Notes: generated by a model not told the origin, from the letters alone. 64,000 nt of DNA from Brevibacterium casei CIP 102111 (GCF_900169275.1 NZ_FXZC01000008.1:47918-111917); one strand, 5' to 3'. Positions 18,312-27,939 are shown, counted from the first letter of the stretch. Made by a program: numbers and translations.

Positions 18312-19883
18312 ATGGAAGCAGAGTCGGTTTCAGACGTCATCGCGGACATCGTCCGCTGGCGCGAGACGCTGTCCGCCCTGCCTCCCGCACGGACCGAACG
18401 TGAGGCGATCGACCGCATCACGGCCCTGGAGGAGCTCACCTCCGCAGCGGCGGCGGCACAGGCCCGCGAGACCCTGACCTTCGACATGCACCGGCGCAAC
18501 CGCGAAGCCGAGGACGGGGTGCCCAGCGACCGGCAGGGACGTGGAGTCGGCGCCGAGATCGGGCTCGCCCGCAAGTTCTCCCGCGCCCGGGGCAGCAGGT
18601 TCGTCGGGTTCTCCCGCACGCTGCTCATGGACCTCCCGCACACATACGCGGCTCTCAGACAGGGTGAGATCTCCGAGGAGAAGGCTCGCCTCGTCGCGAC
18701 CGAGACCGCATGGCTGCCGCGGGATAAGCGGCAGCAGGTCGATGAGAGGATGGCCGACCGGCTCGCCGAGGTGGGGGTACGCCGGCTCGGCAGCGAAGTC
18801 CGCGCGCTGGCTCAGAAGCTCGACCAGGTCGCAGCGGTGCGGCACCTCGACCACTGCAAGGAGGAGCGGTGCGTGAGCGTGCGCCCGGCGCCCGGCAACA
18901 TGGCCTACCTCACCGCCTTCCTCCCGATGCCGGAGGCGGTCGCCGCATACGCCAACCTCTCCAAGGCCGCCGCCGCTCGAGTCGGCACCGGCGCCTCGGG
19001 CGGGTGCACGCAGAGTCAGACGATGGCCGACCTGCTCGTTGAGCGCGTCACCGGGCAGGACAGCGCGGACGCGATCCCGCTCGAAGTCCTCGTCGTGATG
19101 AATGACGAGACACTGTTCGACGACGGTGACGAGCCCGCATGGCTTCCCGGCTTCGGGCCGATCCCCGCCGGCGCGGCGCGATCCCTCATCGCCGACGACC
19201 CGGGCGCGGTGTTCCTGCGCAGAATGTATGCGAGACCGACCGACGGTCAGCTCGTCGCCATGGAATCGAGCCGGCGGGAGTTCTCCGGTCTGCTGCGACG
19301 GATGATCACCGTCCGCGACGACGTGTGCCGCACACCGTGGTGCGAGGCGACCATCAAGCACGTGGACCACGCGACTCCCGTCGCCGCGGGAGGCGCGACG
19401 AGTTGGGACAACGCCTCCGGCCTGTGCGCTGCCTGCAACTACATCAAAGAACTGCCCGGGTGGCGCCATCGAACCTCGGCCACCGAGCTGTCGGTGACGA
19501 CGCCGACCGGTCACCGCTACACCGTATCCACCCGCCCGATCGACGCCAGATCCACCTGCCCGATCGACGCCAGACCGCGATCGCCCGGAACGGCGCAGGA
19601 GGAGGGTCAGGCTCGTGGTCCGGGCTCGCCGCCCAGGACGATCGTCATCCTCGCGGAGACTGCGGCGGTGCCGAAGGACGAACGAGTCCTCATCGATCCG
19701 TCGCCGGTCGGACCGCCTCAGGTCGGACCACCTCGGCTAGGACCGTCGCTGGTCGGGCTGGCGTCTCGGACGGGCACGCGCCCGACCCGCCGTCAACTGC
19801 TCGACTCCGCGGGGTCAGTGCGTGAGGACAGCCCGTGCGAGAGGCGACTGCGGAACGACCTCGTCGCCAGAGCAGCTCTGTGA
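18312..19883 (+). CDS. DUF222/HNH endonuclease domain protein (13E12 repeat family)
   Basis: 523-aa protein of the family that is multi-copy in many actinobacteria. The N-terminal DUF222 (about 30-330) is helical: ARKFSRARGSRFVGFSRTLLMDLPHTYAALRQGEISEEKARLV. The C-terminal HNH nuclease motif is VRDDVCRTPWCEATIKHVDHATPVAAGG...NASGLCAACNYIKE, with two Cys pairs and the catalytic His present, so it looks active. The tail is disordered with short repeats (PIDARSTCPIDAR, PVGPPQVGPPRLGP). The biological role is unknown, though association with mobile DNA is common. TAGGGT (18299-18304) ends 7 nt before the ATG, which supports this start and a leaderless mRNA. Confidence 0.88.
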   Translation: MEAESVSDVIADIVRWRETLSALPPARTEREAIDRITALEELTSAAAAAQARETLTFDMHRRNREAEDGVPSDRQGRGVGAEIGLARKFSRARGSRFVGFSRTLLMDLPHTYAALRQGEISEEKARLVATETAWLPRDKRQQVDERMADRLAEVGVRRLGSEVRALAQKLDQVAAVRHLDHCKEERCVSVRPAPGNMAYLTAFLPMPEAVAAYANLSKAAAARVGTGASGGCTQSQTMADLLVERVTGQDSADAIPLEVLVVMNDETLFDDGDEPAWLPGFGPIPAGAARSLIADDPGAVFLRRMYARPTDGQLVAMESSRREFSGLLRRMITVRDDVCRTPWCEATIKHVDHATPVAAGGATSWDNASGLCAACNYIKELPGWRHRTSATELSVTTPTGHRYTVSTRPIDARSTCPIDARPRSPGTAQEEGQARGPGSPPRTIVILAETAAVPKDERVLIDPSPVGPPQVGPPRLGPSLVGLASRTGTRPTRRQLLDSAGSVREDSPCERRLRNDLVARAAL

Positions 19884-20022
19884 TCGGGCACCTCGGACCG
19901 TTCTGAAGAATCGTGATCGAGAACCACTGTGCCGAAGGATCTCGGGATACCGTGAGGTTTTCCACGGCCCGAATTCTCCTTCCGTTCAGTGGCACGACTA
20001 CTCAAGTCGTTAAGCTGGTCAT

Positions 20023-20667
20023 ATGAATGACCGTTCCGGCGCCGATTCAGCGAAGACGGCGGATGTGATCCAACCGGTCGAACTCGTCTGGGGTCTTCCC
20101 GGTGGCCTCGGAGACCGGTGGACGCCCGTCGAGTCGGCTGCCGGTGTACACGGTGTGCTGCCGCCGCCGTCCGAGGTCGGTGACCTCTACGGTGCGGCTG
20201 CGGCCGAACCCCCGCTCAACGAGGACCGGAAGTACGCGCTTCTCTTCGCCGACGTCTACGAGGCCTCCGTGCGGAAGGGGCAGGTGCTCGCCGCCCTCGC
20301 CCGCTCGGCCGAGGACGGCCGTCTCCGCGCCATCGCGTACGGTCACTTCTGGGCCTGGGCGGAACAGGACTACGAGTGGGCCTACGAGCTCAGGGAGTCC
20401 CTCGGCGACGCCGCGCCCGTCCTCGAATGGACGTTCGCCCTCAACCTCCTCGCCAGGGATCCCCGCCTCCGGGCCGCCGGGCTCGGGCGACGCACCCTCG
20501 AGTCCTGGCTGCGCGGAATCTCCGGCTACGGCTGCTGGCTCCAGACCGACGATATCGACAGCCCGGCTCGCCGCCTCTACGGAAGCCTCGGCTTCACCGC
20601 CATCGGACACGGGCCGCAGGCCCCCAACGGCGAGCCCGGCCTCGTCATGTTCCGTCCGCCGCAATGA
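20023..20667 (+). CDS. GNAT-family acetyltransferase
   Basis: 214-aa protein whose C-terminal half has GNAT features: the acetyl-CoA loop DPRLRAAGLGRRTLESWLRG (about residues 146-165) and the terminal SPARRLYGSLGFTAIGHG, typical of N-acyltransferase motif B. The N-terminal 60 residues are less typical. The substrate is unknown. The ATG follows a TAAGCT -10 box (20011-20016) by 6 nt. A small inverted repeat (ACGACT at 19994, AGTCGT at 20005) touches the -10 and could be an operator. The stop is 47 bp before the peptidase gene. Confidence 0.75.
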   Translation: MNDRSGADSAKTADVIQPVELVWGLPGGLGDRWTPVESAAGVHGVLPPPSEVGDLYGAAAAEPPLNEDRKYALLFADVYEASVRKGQVLAALARSAEDGRLRAIAYGHFWAWAEQDYEWAYELRESLGDAAPVLEWTFALNLLARDPRLRAAGLGRRTLESWLRGISGYGCWLQTDDIDSPARRLYGSLGFTAIGHGPQAPNGEPGLVMFRPPQ

Positions 20668-20714
20668 TGACGTTCTGAGACGCACGTCACCGCCTGACCT
20701 GGCAAGATGGGACC

Positions 20715-22910
20715 ATGAGCAGCTCATTGACAGAAGCCCACGACCAGACCCCTGACCTCGACGACGACTTCCTCTGGCTCGAGGACATCCACGGAGATGA
20801 CCCTCTCGACTGGGTCCGCGAGGAGAATGAGACGACCCTCGCCCGCTTCCGCGACGATCTCTTCGACCGCATGTCCGCTGAGATCCTCACGGCGCTCGAC
20901 TCCGACGACCGCATCCCGATGGTCACCAAGCGCGGCGGGCACCTCTACAACTTCTGGCGCGACAAGGACCACCCCAAGGGCCTGTGGCGCCGCACCACGT
21001 GGGACAGCTACACCACAGACGACCCCGACTGGGAGATCCTTCTCGACGTCGATGAACTCGCCCGCGCCGAGGACACCCCCTGGGTGTGGTCGGGAGCGTC
21101 GGTGAAGCGACCGGACCACACACGCGCGCTCATCTCACTCTCCCCGGACGGCGGCGATGCCCACCGCGTCCGCGAGTTCGACCTCGAGACGAAGCAGTTC
21201 GTCGACGACGGCTTCGACCTCCCCACGGCGAAGTCCCGCTTCGCGTGGCTCGACGCCGATACGATCCTCGTCGCGACCGACACCGGATCCGATTCCCTGT
21301 CGACCTCCTCCTACCCCCGGCAGGCGCGGGCACTCACCCGAGGACAGAGCATCGACGAGGCACCCATCGTCGCCGAGGTGCCCCGTGACCACGTCGCGAT
21401 CTACGTCGGCTCCGACGTCGGCGGCCGCAATGTCGACCGCGCGGTCACCGTCGATGCCATCGACTTCTTCAATTCCCGGGCGAGCTTCATCGACCTCGAC
21501 GATCTCCGCGGACCGGACCACGCCCTGCCGAGGACCGCCTCGTCGTGGGAGGACGCCTGGATCCCCGTCGACGTCCCCACCGACGTCTCCGTCGGAATCG
21601 ACGACGACTTCGTCCTCTTCCGACCGCAGTCGGACTGGGACGCAGGCACGGTCGTCGTTCCCGCCGGCGGACTCGCCGCGGCCCCGACCGCCGAGGTCAA
21701 GGCCGGCACCATCCGGCCTCGGCTGATCTTCACCCCTGACGCCCACACCGCGTTGGCGTCGTGGTCGTGGACTCGCGACCGGCTCGTCCTCGAACTGCTC
21801 CGAGACGTCCAGTCCGAGCTCGTCGTCCTCGACCCGAGCGACGACTTCGCTTCCGCGCCGCTCCCCGGCGTCGAGGCGAACCATATGGTCAGCTTCGCCC
21901 CCGTCGACCCCGACGATGACGCCACCGCCAACGACTACTGGCTCGTGAGCACCGGCTTCCTCACCCCCTCGACGCTCTCCTACGGCAGCCTTGGCGACGC
22001 AGCCGGCGCTCAGGCGTCGGCGCCTGAGGTGATCAAGTCCTCGCCTGCGCTCTTCGACTCAGACGGCCTCACCGTCGAGCAGCACTTCGCGACGAGCGCC
22101 GACGGCACGCAGGTTCCTTACTTCCAGATCGCCGAGTCGGGTCTGGTGCTCGACGGCAACAACCCGACGCTCCTCGACGGCTACGGCGGATTCGAGGTCA
22201 GCCGCACGCCCGTCTACTCGCCCATCGTCGGCCTCGGCTGGCTCGCGCGGGAGACACAGGGCCGCGGCGCAGGGCGCGGCCACGACATCCCCGCAGGCCG
22301 CCGGGGAGTCTACGTGCTCGCCAACATCCGCGGCGGCGGCGAGTACGGACCGCAGTGGCACACCTCGGCGATGCGAGAGAACCGGATGCGCGCCTACGAG
22401 GACTATTCCGCCGTCGCGAGGGATCTCATCGACCGGGGCGTGACCCGGACCGAGGACCTCGGCTGCGCGGGCGGATCGAACGGCGGTCTCCTCGTCGGCA
22501 ACATGCTCACCCAGTACCCCGAGCTCTTCGGCGCGGTCTCCTGCGGGGTTCCGCTGCTCGACATGCGCCGGTACACCAAGCTCAGCGCCGGGTACTCATG
22601 GAAGGCCGAATACGGCGATCCCGACGACCCCGCGGACTGGGCCTTCATCCAGCACTTCTCGCCCTACCACCTTCTCGACCGCAGCGTCGACTACCCGCCC
22701 GTCCTCTTCTGGACCGCGACCTCCGATGATCGGGTGGGACCCGTGCAGGCACGGAAGATGGCGGCGCGCATGCAGGCGATGGGGATCCCTGACGTGTGGT
22801 TCTTCGAAGACACCGAAGGCGGCCACGCGGCGGCCTCGGACAACAAGCAGGCCGCGTTCGTGCGGGCGCTGAGCTACCGATTCCTCTGGAACGCGCTGAC
22901 GGGGGAGTGA
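20715..22910 (+). CDS. Prolyl oligopeptidase family serine peptidase (S9A)
   Basis: 731-aa cytoplasmic S9A peptidase that cleaves after Pro in short peptides. The N-terminal DDDFLWLEDIHGDDPLDWVREEN is the family's opening helix, followed by a beta-propeller (about 75-420) and a C-terminal alpha/beta-hydrolase domain. The catalytic triad is visible: Ser in GGSNGG (near 587), Asp in DDRVGPVQARKMAARM (near 671) and His in EGGHAA (near 704). There is no signal peptide. CAAGAT (20703-20708) ends 6 nt before the ATG and is probably the -10 of a leaderless mRNA. Confidence 0.92.
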   Translation: MSSSLTEAHDQTPDLDDDFLWLEDIHGDDPLDWVREENETTLARFRDDLFDRMSAEILTALDSDDRIPMVTKRGGHLYNFWRDKDHPKGLWRRTTWDSYTTDDPDWEILLDVDELARAEDTPWVWSGASVKRPDHTRALISLSPDGGDAHRVREFDLETKQFVDDGFDLPTAKSRFAWLDADTILVATDTGSDSLSTSSYPRQARALTRGQSIDEAPIVAEVPRDHVAIYVGSDVGGRNVDRAVTVDAIDFFNSRASFIDLDDLRGPDHALPRTASSWEDAWIPVDVPTDVSVGIDDDFVLFRPQSDWDAGTVVVPAGGLAAAPTAEVKAGTIRPRLIFTPDAHTALASWSWTRDRLVLELLRDVQSELVVLDPSDDFASAPLPGVEANHMVSFAPVDPDDDATANDYWLVSTGFLTPSTLSYGSLGDAAGAQASAPEVIKSSPALFDSDGLTVEQHFATSADGTQVPYFQIAESGLVLDGNNPTLLDGYGGFEVSRTPVYSPIVGLGWLARETQGRGAGRGHDIPAGRRGVYVLANIRGGGEYGPQWHTSAMRENRMRAYEDYSAVARDLIDRGVTRTEDLGCAGGSNGGLLVGNMLTQYPELFGAVSCGVPLLDMRRYTKLSAGYSWKAEYGDPDDPADWAFIQHFSPYHLLDRSVDYPPVLFWTATSDDRVGPVQARKMAARMQAMGIPDVWFFEDTEGGHAAASDNKQAAFVRALSYRFLWNALTGE

Positions 22911-22920
22911 ACCGGGGTCG

Positions 22921-22966
22921 CGCAGGCCCCTGCAGAGGTGAGGGGACTCACTGGCAGGGGCCTGTG
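22921..22966 (+). terminator. Hairpin between the S9 peptidase and lipoate ligase genes
   Basis: Inverted repeat CAGGCCCCTGC (22923-22933) against GCAGGGGCCTG (22954-22964), extended by wobble pairs, with a loop of about 20 nt. It ends 10 bp before the TAGCGT promoter of the next gene, so it likely insulates the two genes. Confidence 0.65.
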
Positions 22967-22986
22967 CGGCGGCGTAGCGTGGAGCC

Positions 22987-24066
22987 ATGACGAATGAGAC
23001 GCAGCGCTTCCACGCGGAGTACAAGGTCATCGGCGGCAAACTCGTCGTCGCCGACGTCGAGACCGACGGACAGACCATCACCGGGGCCACGATCTCCGGC
23101 GACTTCTTCCTCGAACCCGAGGACGCCTACTTCGATCTCGCACCGGCCCTCGTCGGCGCCGACGTCACCGCCGACAATGCGCAGCTGCGCGAACGCCTCG
23201 ACGCAGCGCTTGCGACGTACGGCTCCGAACTCGCCATGCACGGGTTCTCCACCGCAGATGTCGCCACAGCAGTGCGTCGGGCCCTCGGATCGGCCGCGGA
23301 CTTCACCGACTTCGACTGGCAGATCATCCGCGGCGAAGTCCTGCCCACGCAGCTCAACGTCGCCCTCGACCAGGTGCTCCTCGAAGAGGTCTCCGCGGGC
23401 AGGCGCCGGCCCACCCTGCGGTTCTGGGAATGGGACGACACCGCCACCGTCATCGGCGCGTTCCAGTCCTACGTCAACGAGATCCGCCCCGAAGGCGTCG
23501 AGAAGTACGGCGTCGAGGTCGTCCGCCGCATCTCCGGTGGGGGAGCGATGTTCATGGAGGGCGGCAACTGCATCACGTATTCGATGTTCGTCCCGCCGTC
23601 GCTTGTCGCCGGCCTCGACTACCAGGAGTCCTACGTCTTCCTCGACCAATGGGTGCTCGCGGCTCTGCGCAGCCTCGGGGTCGAGGCCTTCTACAAACCG
23701 ATCAACGACATCTCCTCGACCGAGGGCAAGATCGGCGGGGCCGCGCAGAAGCGCCTGCGCAACGGCACGCTGCTCCACCACGCGACGATGAGCTACGACA
23801 TCGATGCCGACAAGATGGTCGAGATCCTCCGCATCGGTCAGGCGAAGATCTCCGACAAAGGCGTTGCGAGTGCGAAGAAGCGCGTCGACCCGCTGCGCAG
23901 CCAGACCGGTGAGACCCGCACCGACATCATCGAGACCATGGCGACGACGTTCATCGACCGCTACGGTGCCACTGAGGACCTCTACACCGAAGCCGAGCTC
24001 GACCGCGCCCGCAAGCTCGTCGCGGAGAAGTTCGGCACTGAGGCATGGACGCACCGGGTTCCGTGA
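22987..24066 (+). CDS. Lipoate-protein ligase A family with N-terminal accessory domain
   Basis: 359-aa protein for attaching lipoate (or octanoate) to lipoyl domains of 2-oxoacid dehydrogenases and GcvH. The catalytic BPL/LplA domain occupies about residues 115-359: WEWDDTATVIGAFQSYVNEI, RRISGGGAMF with the RRxSGGGA lipoyl-AMP motif, and KPINDISSTEGKIGGAAQKR with the catalytic Lys. The first 95 residues (KVIGGKLVVADVE, ISGDFFLEPEDA) resemble the small accessory domain that is C-terminal in E. coli LplA and a separate LplB in some archaea; here it is fused in front. TAGCGT ends 6 nt before the ATG. Confidence 0.85.
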   Translation: MTNETQRFHAEYKVIGGKLVVADVETDGQTITGATISGDFFLEPEDAYFDLAPALVGADVTADNAQLRERLDAALATYGSELAMHGFSTADVATAVRRALGSAADFTDFDWQIIRGEVLPTQLNVALDQVLLEEVSAGRRRPTLRFWEWDDTATVIGAFQSYVNEIRPEGVEKYGVEVVRRISGGGAMFMEGGNCITYSMFVPPSLVAGLDYQESYVFLDQWVLAALRSLGVEAFYKPINDISSTEGKIGGAAQKRLRNGTLLHHATMSYDIDADKMVEILRIGQAKISDKGVASAKKRVDPLRSQTGETRTDIIETMATTFIDRYGATEDLYTEAELDRARKLVAEKFGTEAWTHRVP

Positions 24067-24800
24067 TCGGGGCGTTCCGCGGCACGATCGTCACCCTCGG
24101 CGGAGGCGGCTTCTCGATGTCGGAGACCGGAGAGTCAGCCATCGACGACTGGCTGCTCGACCGCGCGGGTCGTCGGGTGGCAGCGGCTCAGCCTCACAGT
24201 CCGGCACTGCCGCGCGTGTGCTTCGTCCCGACCGCCTCCGGCGACAGCCGCGACTACATCGAGCGCTTCGAGGCCGCCTTCACCGGTCGCGCCCAGACGC
24301 ATGTGCTCTCCCTCTTCGGACAGAGCCCCTGGGGATACCGGGAGCCGGAGATGCTCGCGGAGATGGACCTCGTCTACGTCGGCGGAGGATCGACGGTCAA
24401 CCTCCTCGCTCTGTGGCGCACGCACGGCGTCGACGACGTTCTGCGGCGAGCCGCGGCCACCGGCACGATCCTCGCCGGCATCAGCGCGGGCGCGAACTGC
24501 TGGTTCGAGACCTCGTCGACTGACTCCTTCGGGCCCCTCGCACCGCTCCGGGACGGCCTCGGCTTCCTCCCCGGCAGCGCCTGCCCGCACCATCACGGCG
24601 AAGAGGGTCGGGCCGAGACGTTCCGGACGTGGATCGCCGACGGGACCCTGTCGGACCCGGGATTCGGACTCGACGACGGTGCTGCCGCCGTCTTCACCGA
24701 CGGTGCGCTCACCTCGGTGGTCACCGAAGATCCCGTCGCTTGCGTCCACCTCGTCGAGGGTGAGACGGAGACTCCGCTCGAGTCGACGCTGCTCGCCTGA
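24045..24800 (+). CDS. Peptidase E-like protein (S51 family)
   Basis: About 250-aa cytoplasmic class-I-amidotransferase-like peptidase. The S51 nucleophile is in ILAGISAGANCWFE (GxSAG), preceded by DLVYVGGGSTVNLLALW and TIVTLGGGGFSM at the N-terminus; a His-rich SACPHHHGEEGR loop follows. PepE enzymes hydrolyse Asp-X dipeptides. The ATG at 24045 overlaps the lipoate ligase gene by 22 bp, while a GTG at 24063 overlaps its stop by GTGA and gives a 245-aa protein. Either start implies translational coupling. Confidence 0.82.
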   Translation: MDAPGSVIGAFRGTIVTLGGGGFSMSETGESAIDDWLLDRAGRRVAAAQPHSPALPRVCFVPTASGDSRDYIERFEAAFTGRAQTHVLSLFGQSPWGYREPEMLAEMDLVYVGGGSTVNLLALWRTHGVDDVLRRAAATGTILAGISAGANCWFETSSTDSFGPLAPLRDGLGFLPGSACPHHHGEEGRAETFRTWIADGTLSDPGFGLDDGAAAVFTDGALTSVVTEDPVACVHLVEGETETPLESTLLA

Positions 24801-24870
24801 GGCGACGAGAGCGCCGACCGCAGGTCGCCGGTGCCGCTATGCTGGGCGCGAGGACTCAGGGAGGCGAACC

Positions 24871-25308
24871 ATGGCCAGGCTCAGTCGTGAGGAACGGCGC
24901 ATCCGCAGCGAACGACGCAGCGCGATCCTCCTCATCGTCGTCTCCGCGATGTTCGTCCTCATCGGTATGGGCATGCTCCTGACCGGCGAGCTCGTCGCCA
25001 TCCTCGTCGTCCTCTTCTTCGGTGGATGCCTGCTCGCCGGATTCATGCGGCTGCCGTCGATGAGCCTGCGCTCGAGTCTGCTGCTCGCGATCGCCGGCAG
25101 CTCGGCCTTCGCCGTCGCGTGCGCGGTGATCGTCGCCCTCGCCGTTGCGGGGATGGCGATCGAGTCGACGATCGTGGCGCCGACGGCGCTCACCGTCGTC
25201 GCCGCTGTCGGGGTCGTCTTCTTCGGCGGCGGAGCGATCCTGGTCACCGTCCTCTATCGGAGGAATCGGACGGAGATCGGGCGGGATCAGGACGGCCCGG
25301 AGGCCTGA
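24871..25308 (+). CDS. Small membrane protein, function unknown
   Basis: 145-aa protein with a charged N-terminus (ARLSREERRIRSERRS) and four predicted transmembrane helices at about 17-37, 39-55, 66-92 and 100-125, ending in a polar tail (YRRNRTEIGRDQDGPEA). I recognise no family. The ATG at 24871 is 9 nt after GGGAGG; TATGCT at 24838-24843 is a plausible -10 with a leader of about 20 nt. It lies 70 bp after the peptidase gene. Confidence 0.75.
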   Translation: MARLSREERRIRSERRSAILLIVVSAMFVLIGMGMLLTGELVAILVVLFFGGCLLAGFMRLPSMSLRSSLLLAIAGSSAFAVACAVIVALAVAGMAIESTIVAPTALTVVAAVGVVFFGGGAILVTVLYRRNRTEIGRDQDGPEA

Positions 25309-25418
25309 GCGACCGGCAGACCGGGCCCGGCGCCCGTAAGCGTGAGCACCCCGTCCTCGCTGACCCCGACACTCTGTAGGATTGGGAACCACAGCGTCCC
25401 GAACCTCCAAGGAGAGAC

Positions 25419-26204
25419 ATGCGCCAGGTCGAACCGTCCGTTGAACTGCTCGCCAAGCCCAGCATCGATTGGGAGGCGATGAGGACGTACCTCGACGAAG
25501 TCGGGGGCACCTCGTGGGCGGACAGGGTCGAAGCAGCGGAGTCCCCGGACGCCGAGGACCTCCTCGAGTTCTCCGGACGCATGTGCTACCGCTCGTGGGA
25601 GCCGGGCCTCAATCCGAATGTCTCCCGTGTGCGCACCGATTCGGCGTCCTATCTCGGCAACGTCATCTCCTCCCAGCACGGGTCGGTGCTCGAGCATGCG
25701 AACTTCACGTTCGTCCTCCACAACGTCTCCCGTGTCCTCACCCACGAGCTCATCCGTCACCGTGCCGGCTCGGCGTTCTCGCAGGAGTCCCTGCGCTACG
25801 TCCGCCTCGCCGACATCCCGTTCTGGTTCCCCGACTGGGCCCGTGAGGATCCCGAGCTCATGGAGCGCTCGCTCGCCGTCCTCGACACCCTCGAAGAGCA
25901 TCAGAAGTGGATGGCCGAGCACTTCGGCCTCGACGAAGAGGGCACGAAGTTCGCGCACAAGAAGCACATGACCTCGTTCATGCGCCGCTTCGCCCCCGAA
26001 GGCCTGGCCACCGGCATCGTCTACACCGCGAACCTCCGCTCCCTGCGCCACGTCATCGAGATGCGCACCGCGAAGGGCGCCGAGGAGGAGATCCGCCTCG
26101 TGTTCAACAAGATCGGCGAGATCATGCAGACCGAGGCTCCGGCGATCTTCTCCGACTACGAGATCGTCGACGGGGAGTGGATCCCCGGCACACGCAAGGC
26201 CTGA
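25419..26204 (+). CDS. thyX: Flavin-dependent thymidylate synthase
   Basis: Converts dUMP to dTMP using FAD, NADPH and methylene-tetrahydrofolate. 261 aa; the ThyX motif is HELIRHRAGSAFSQESLRYV (RHRxxS with the following SxRY), and downstream RRFAPEGLATGIVYTANLRSLRHVIEMR carries the nucleotide-binding Arg residues. No thyA is seen in the window, so this may be the main dTMP source, though that needs the genome. AAGGAGAG ends about 7 nt before the ATG; TAGGAT near 25378 is a candidate -10. Confidence 0.96.
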   Translation: MRQVEPSVELLAKPSIDWEAMRTYLDEVGGTSWADRVEAAESPDAEDLLEFSGRMCYRSWEPGLNPNVSRVRTDSASYLGNVISSQHGSVLEHANFTFVLHNVSRVLTHELIRHRAGSAFSQESLRYVRLADIPFWFPDWAREDPELMERSLAVLDTLEEHQKWMAEHFGLDEEGTKFAHKKHMTSFMRRFAPEGLATGIVYTANLRSLRHVIEMRTAKGAEEEIRLVFNKIGEIMQTEAPAIFSDYEIVDGEWIPGTRKA

Positions 26205-26253
26205 CCACCGCACCGCCGGCCCCGCACCCTCGCGACCCACGAAAGGGCACACC

Positions 26254-26832
26254 ATGGCTGACATCTTCGACGCCGAGCTCAGCCCCGGCAAACTCGAGGT
26301 CATCACGGAGTGGGTGGCCGCGCAGGACTGGGCGTCCGACCTCGACCTCGAGCGTGAGCCGCTGCAGAAGGTCACCGCCTATCGGTTCGACGACCCCGCC
26401 GGTGAGGTCGGGCTCGAGGTCCACATCGTCTCGAGCGGCGGTCGCACGTTCCAGGTGCCGCTGACGTACCGCGGTGAGCCCCTCGACGGTGCCGCCGATG
26501 CCCTCATCACGACGATGGAGCATTCGGTCCTCGGCACGCGCTGGGTGTACGCGGGCATGGGCGATCCCCTGTTCCGGCGCCGCCTTGACGCGACGATCGC
26601 CACCGCGGGCACCTCGGCGAAGCAGTACCTCGTCGACGACGCGGGCGAGCGCGTCGAGGAGATCACCGACGTCGCCCACGTCCACGGCACGGGCCCGCTG
26701 GCCGGTGCCGGCGACGTCGACCTCATCACCGAGCTCACACTCGACTCGCCGCTCGAGGGCACCGAATCCGGTCTCCTGCTCGGACGCTGGCCCGGTCAGG
26801 ACCATTCGGTCGTGCTCGCGGTCATGGAGTGA
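26254..26832 (+). CDS. Maltokinase N-terminal cap-like domain protein
   Basis: 192-aa soluble protein. The pattern of the middle part (VQVPLTYRGEPL-like VPLTYRGEPLDGAADALITTMEHSVLGTRWVYAGMGDPLF) recalls the stand-alone N-terminal cap domain of actinobacterial maltokinases (Mak), which is found in small proteins of unknown function. No kinase domain follows. AAAGG precedes the ATG at 26254. It sits 49 bp after thyX on the same strand and may be co-transcribed, without an obvious functional link. Confidence 0.65.
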   Translation: MADIFDAELSPGKLEVITEWVAAQDWASDLDLEREPLQKVTAYRFDDPAGEVGLEVHIVSSGGRTFQVPLTYRGEPLDGAADALITTMEHSVLGTRWVYAGMGDPLFRRRLDATIATAGTSAKQYLVDDAGERVEEITDVAHVHGTGPLAGAGDVDLITELTLDSPLEGTESGLLLGRWPGQDHSVVLAVME

Positions 26833-26859
26833 GCTCGGCCGGTTGGCGTGAGCCGCTGG

Positions 26860-27939
26860 TCAGCGGCCGAGACCGAGGTCGATGATCGTCATCCCAGCCG
26901 TCGTCGCACCGGCCTCATCCATATCGAGCATCGCCTGCGGTGCCTGGTCGAGACCGATCGTCGTGGTGACGAGATCCTGCGGCCGCAGATCGCCGGAGGC
27001 GACGAGGGCGACGAGCTCGGGGTAGCCGGCGGCGGCCATGCCGTGGGAGCCGAGGATGCTCAGCTCGAGCGCGATGACGCGGGGCACGTCGATGACGGGC
27101 TCGCCGTCGAGCAGCCCGATCTGCACATGCCTGCCCAATGGGCCGAGGGAAGCGATCGCCGAGGTGATCGTGTCCTGCCGTCCCAAGGCATCGACGGTCA
27201 CGGCGACCCCGCCCGGACGGTCGGCAGCCGGCTCGACAGACTCGGCGGCCCGGACGACAGCCTCGGCGAGTTCCCCGGGTCCCACTCCGCGTGCGCTGAC
27301 CGTCCGGCTCGCTCCGAGGTCCCGGGCCCGGTCGAGGGCGGCATCGCTGATGTCGACCGCGATGACCTGTGCCCCGATCGCGCGGGCGATCATGATCGTC
27401 GAGAGACCTACCCCGCCGCAGCCGAACACGGCCACGGTCTCACCGACCTGCAGCTCGGCGCGGACCCGCAGTCCGTGGAAGGCCGTGGCGAAGCGGCACC
27501 CGAGCCCGACGAGTGCGGAGTCCGGCAGCTCCTCGGGCACGGCGACGAGATTGGCGTCGGCGTGATGGATGACGACCTGATCCGCCCACGACCCGAAGTG
27601 CGTGAAGCCCGGCTGCGTCTGGTTCGGGCACACGTGGGCGTTGCCGGAGCGGCACCACCGGCACGTCCCGCACCCGCACACGAACGGCACCGTCACCCGC
27701 TCACCGAGGTGGAATCCCTCGACCGCCGGCCCCGCCGAGGCGATCCGCCCGACGAGCTCATGCCCGGGCACGTGCGGCAGACTCACCGTCTCATCGTGTC
27801 CTGACCAGGCATGATGATCGCTGCGGCAGACGCCTGTGGCGTCGACGTCGATGACGACGCCATGGTCGGGAGCCGTCGGTGCAGGGATGTCGGCAAGCTG
27901 CGGCGGTGTGGAGAAGCGGTCGTAGACGATGGCGCGCAT
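26860..27939 (-). CDS. Zinc-dependent alcohol dehydrogenase
   Basis: 359-aa medium-chain dehydrogenase. The catalytic zinc ligands are visible in TGVCRSDHHAW and the GHE of VPGHELVGRI, and the structural zinc loop is CGCGTCRWCRSGNAHVC with its four Cys. The NAD(P) motif is VFGCGGVGLSTIMIA. The substrate is unknown; the TFHFGSWADQ-like GFTHFGSWADQVVIH segment is common in actinobacterial alcohol and formaldehyde dehydrogenases. TATCAT on the minus strand (27947-27952) ends 7 nt before the ATG, indicating a leaderless mRNA. Confidence 0.9.
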   Translation of the reverse strand: MRAIVYDRFSTPPQLADIPAPTAPDHGVVIDVDATGVCRSDHHAWSGHDETVSLPHVPGHELVGRIASAGPAVEGFHLGERVTVPFVCGCGTCRWCRSGNAHVCPNQTQPGFTHFGSWADQVVIHHADANLVAVPEELPDSALVGLGCRFATAFHGLRVRAELQVGETVAVFGCGGVGLSTIMIARAIGAQVIAVDISDAALDRARDLGASRTVSARGVGPGELAEAVVRAAESVEPAADRPGGVAVTVDALGRQDTITSAIASLGPLGRHVQIGLLDGEPVIDVPRVIALELSILGSHGMAAAGYPELVALVASGDLRPQDLVTTTIGLDQAPQAMLDMDEAGATTAGMTIIDLGLGR

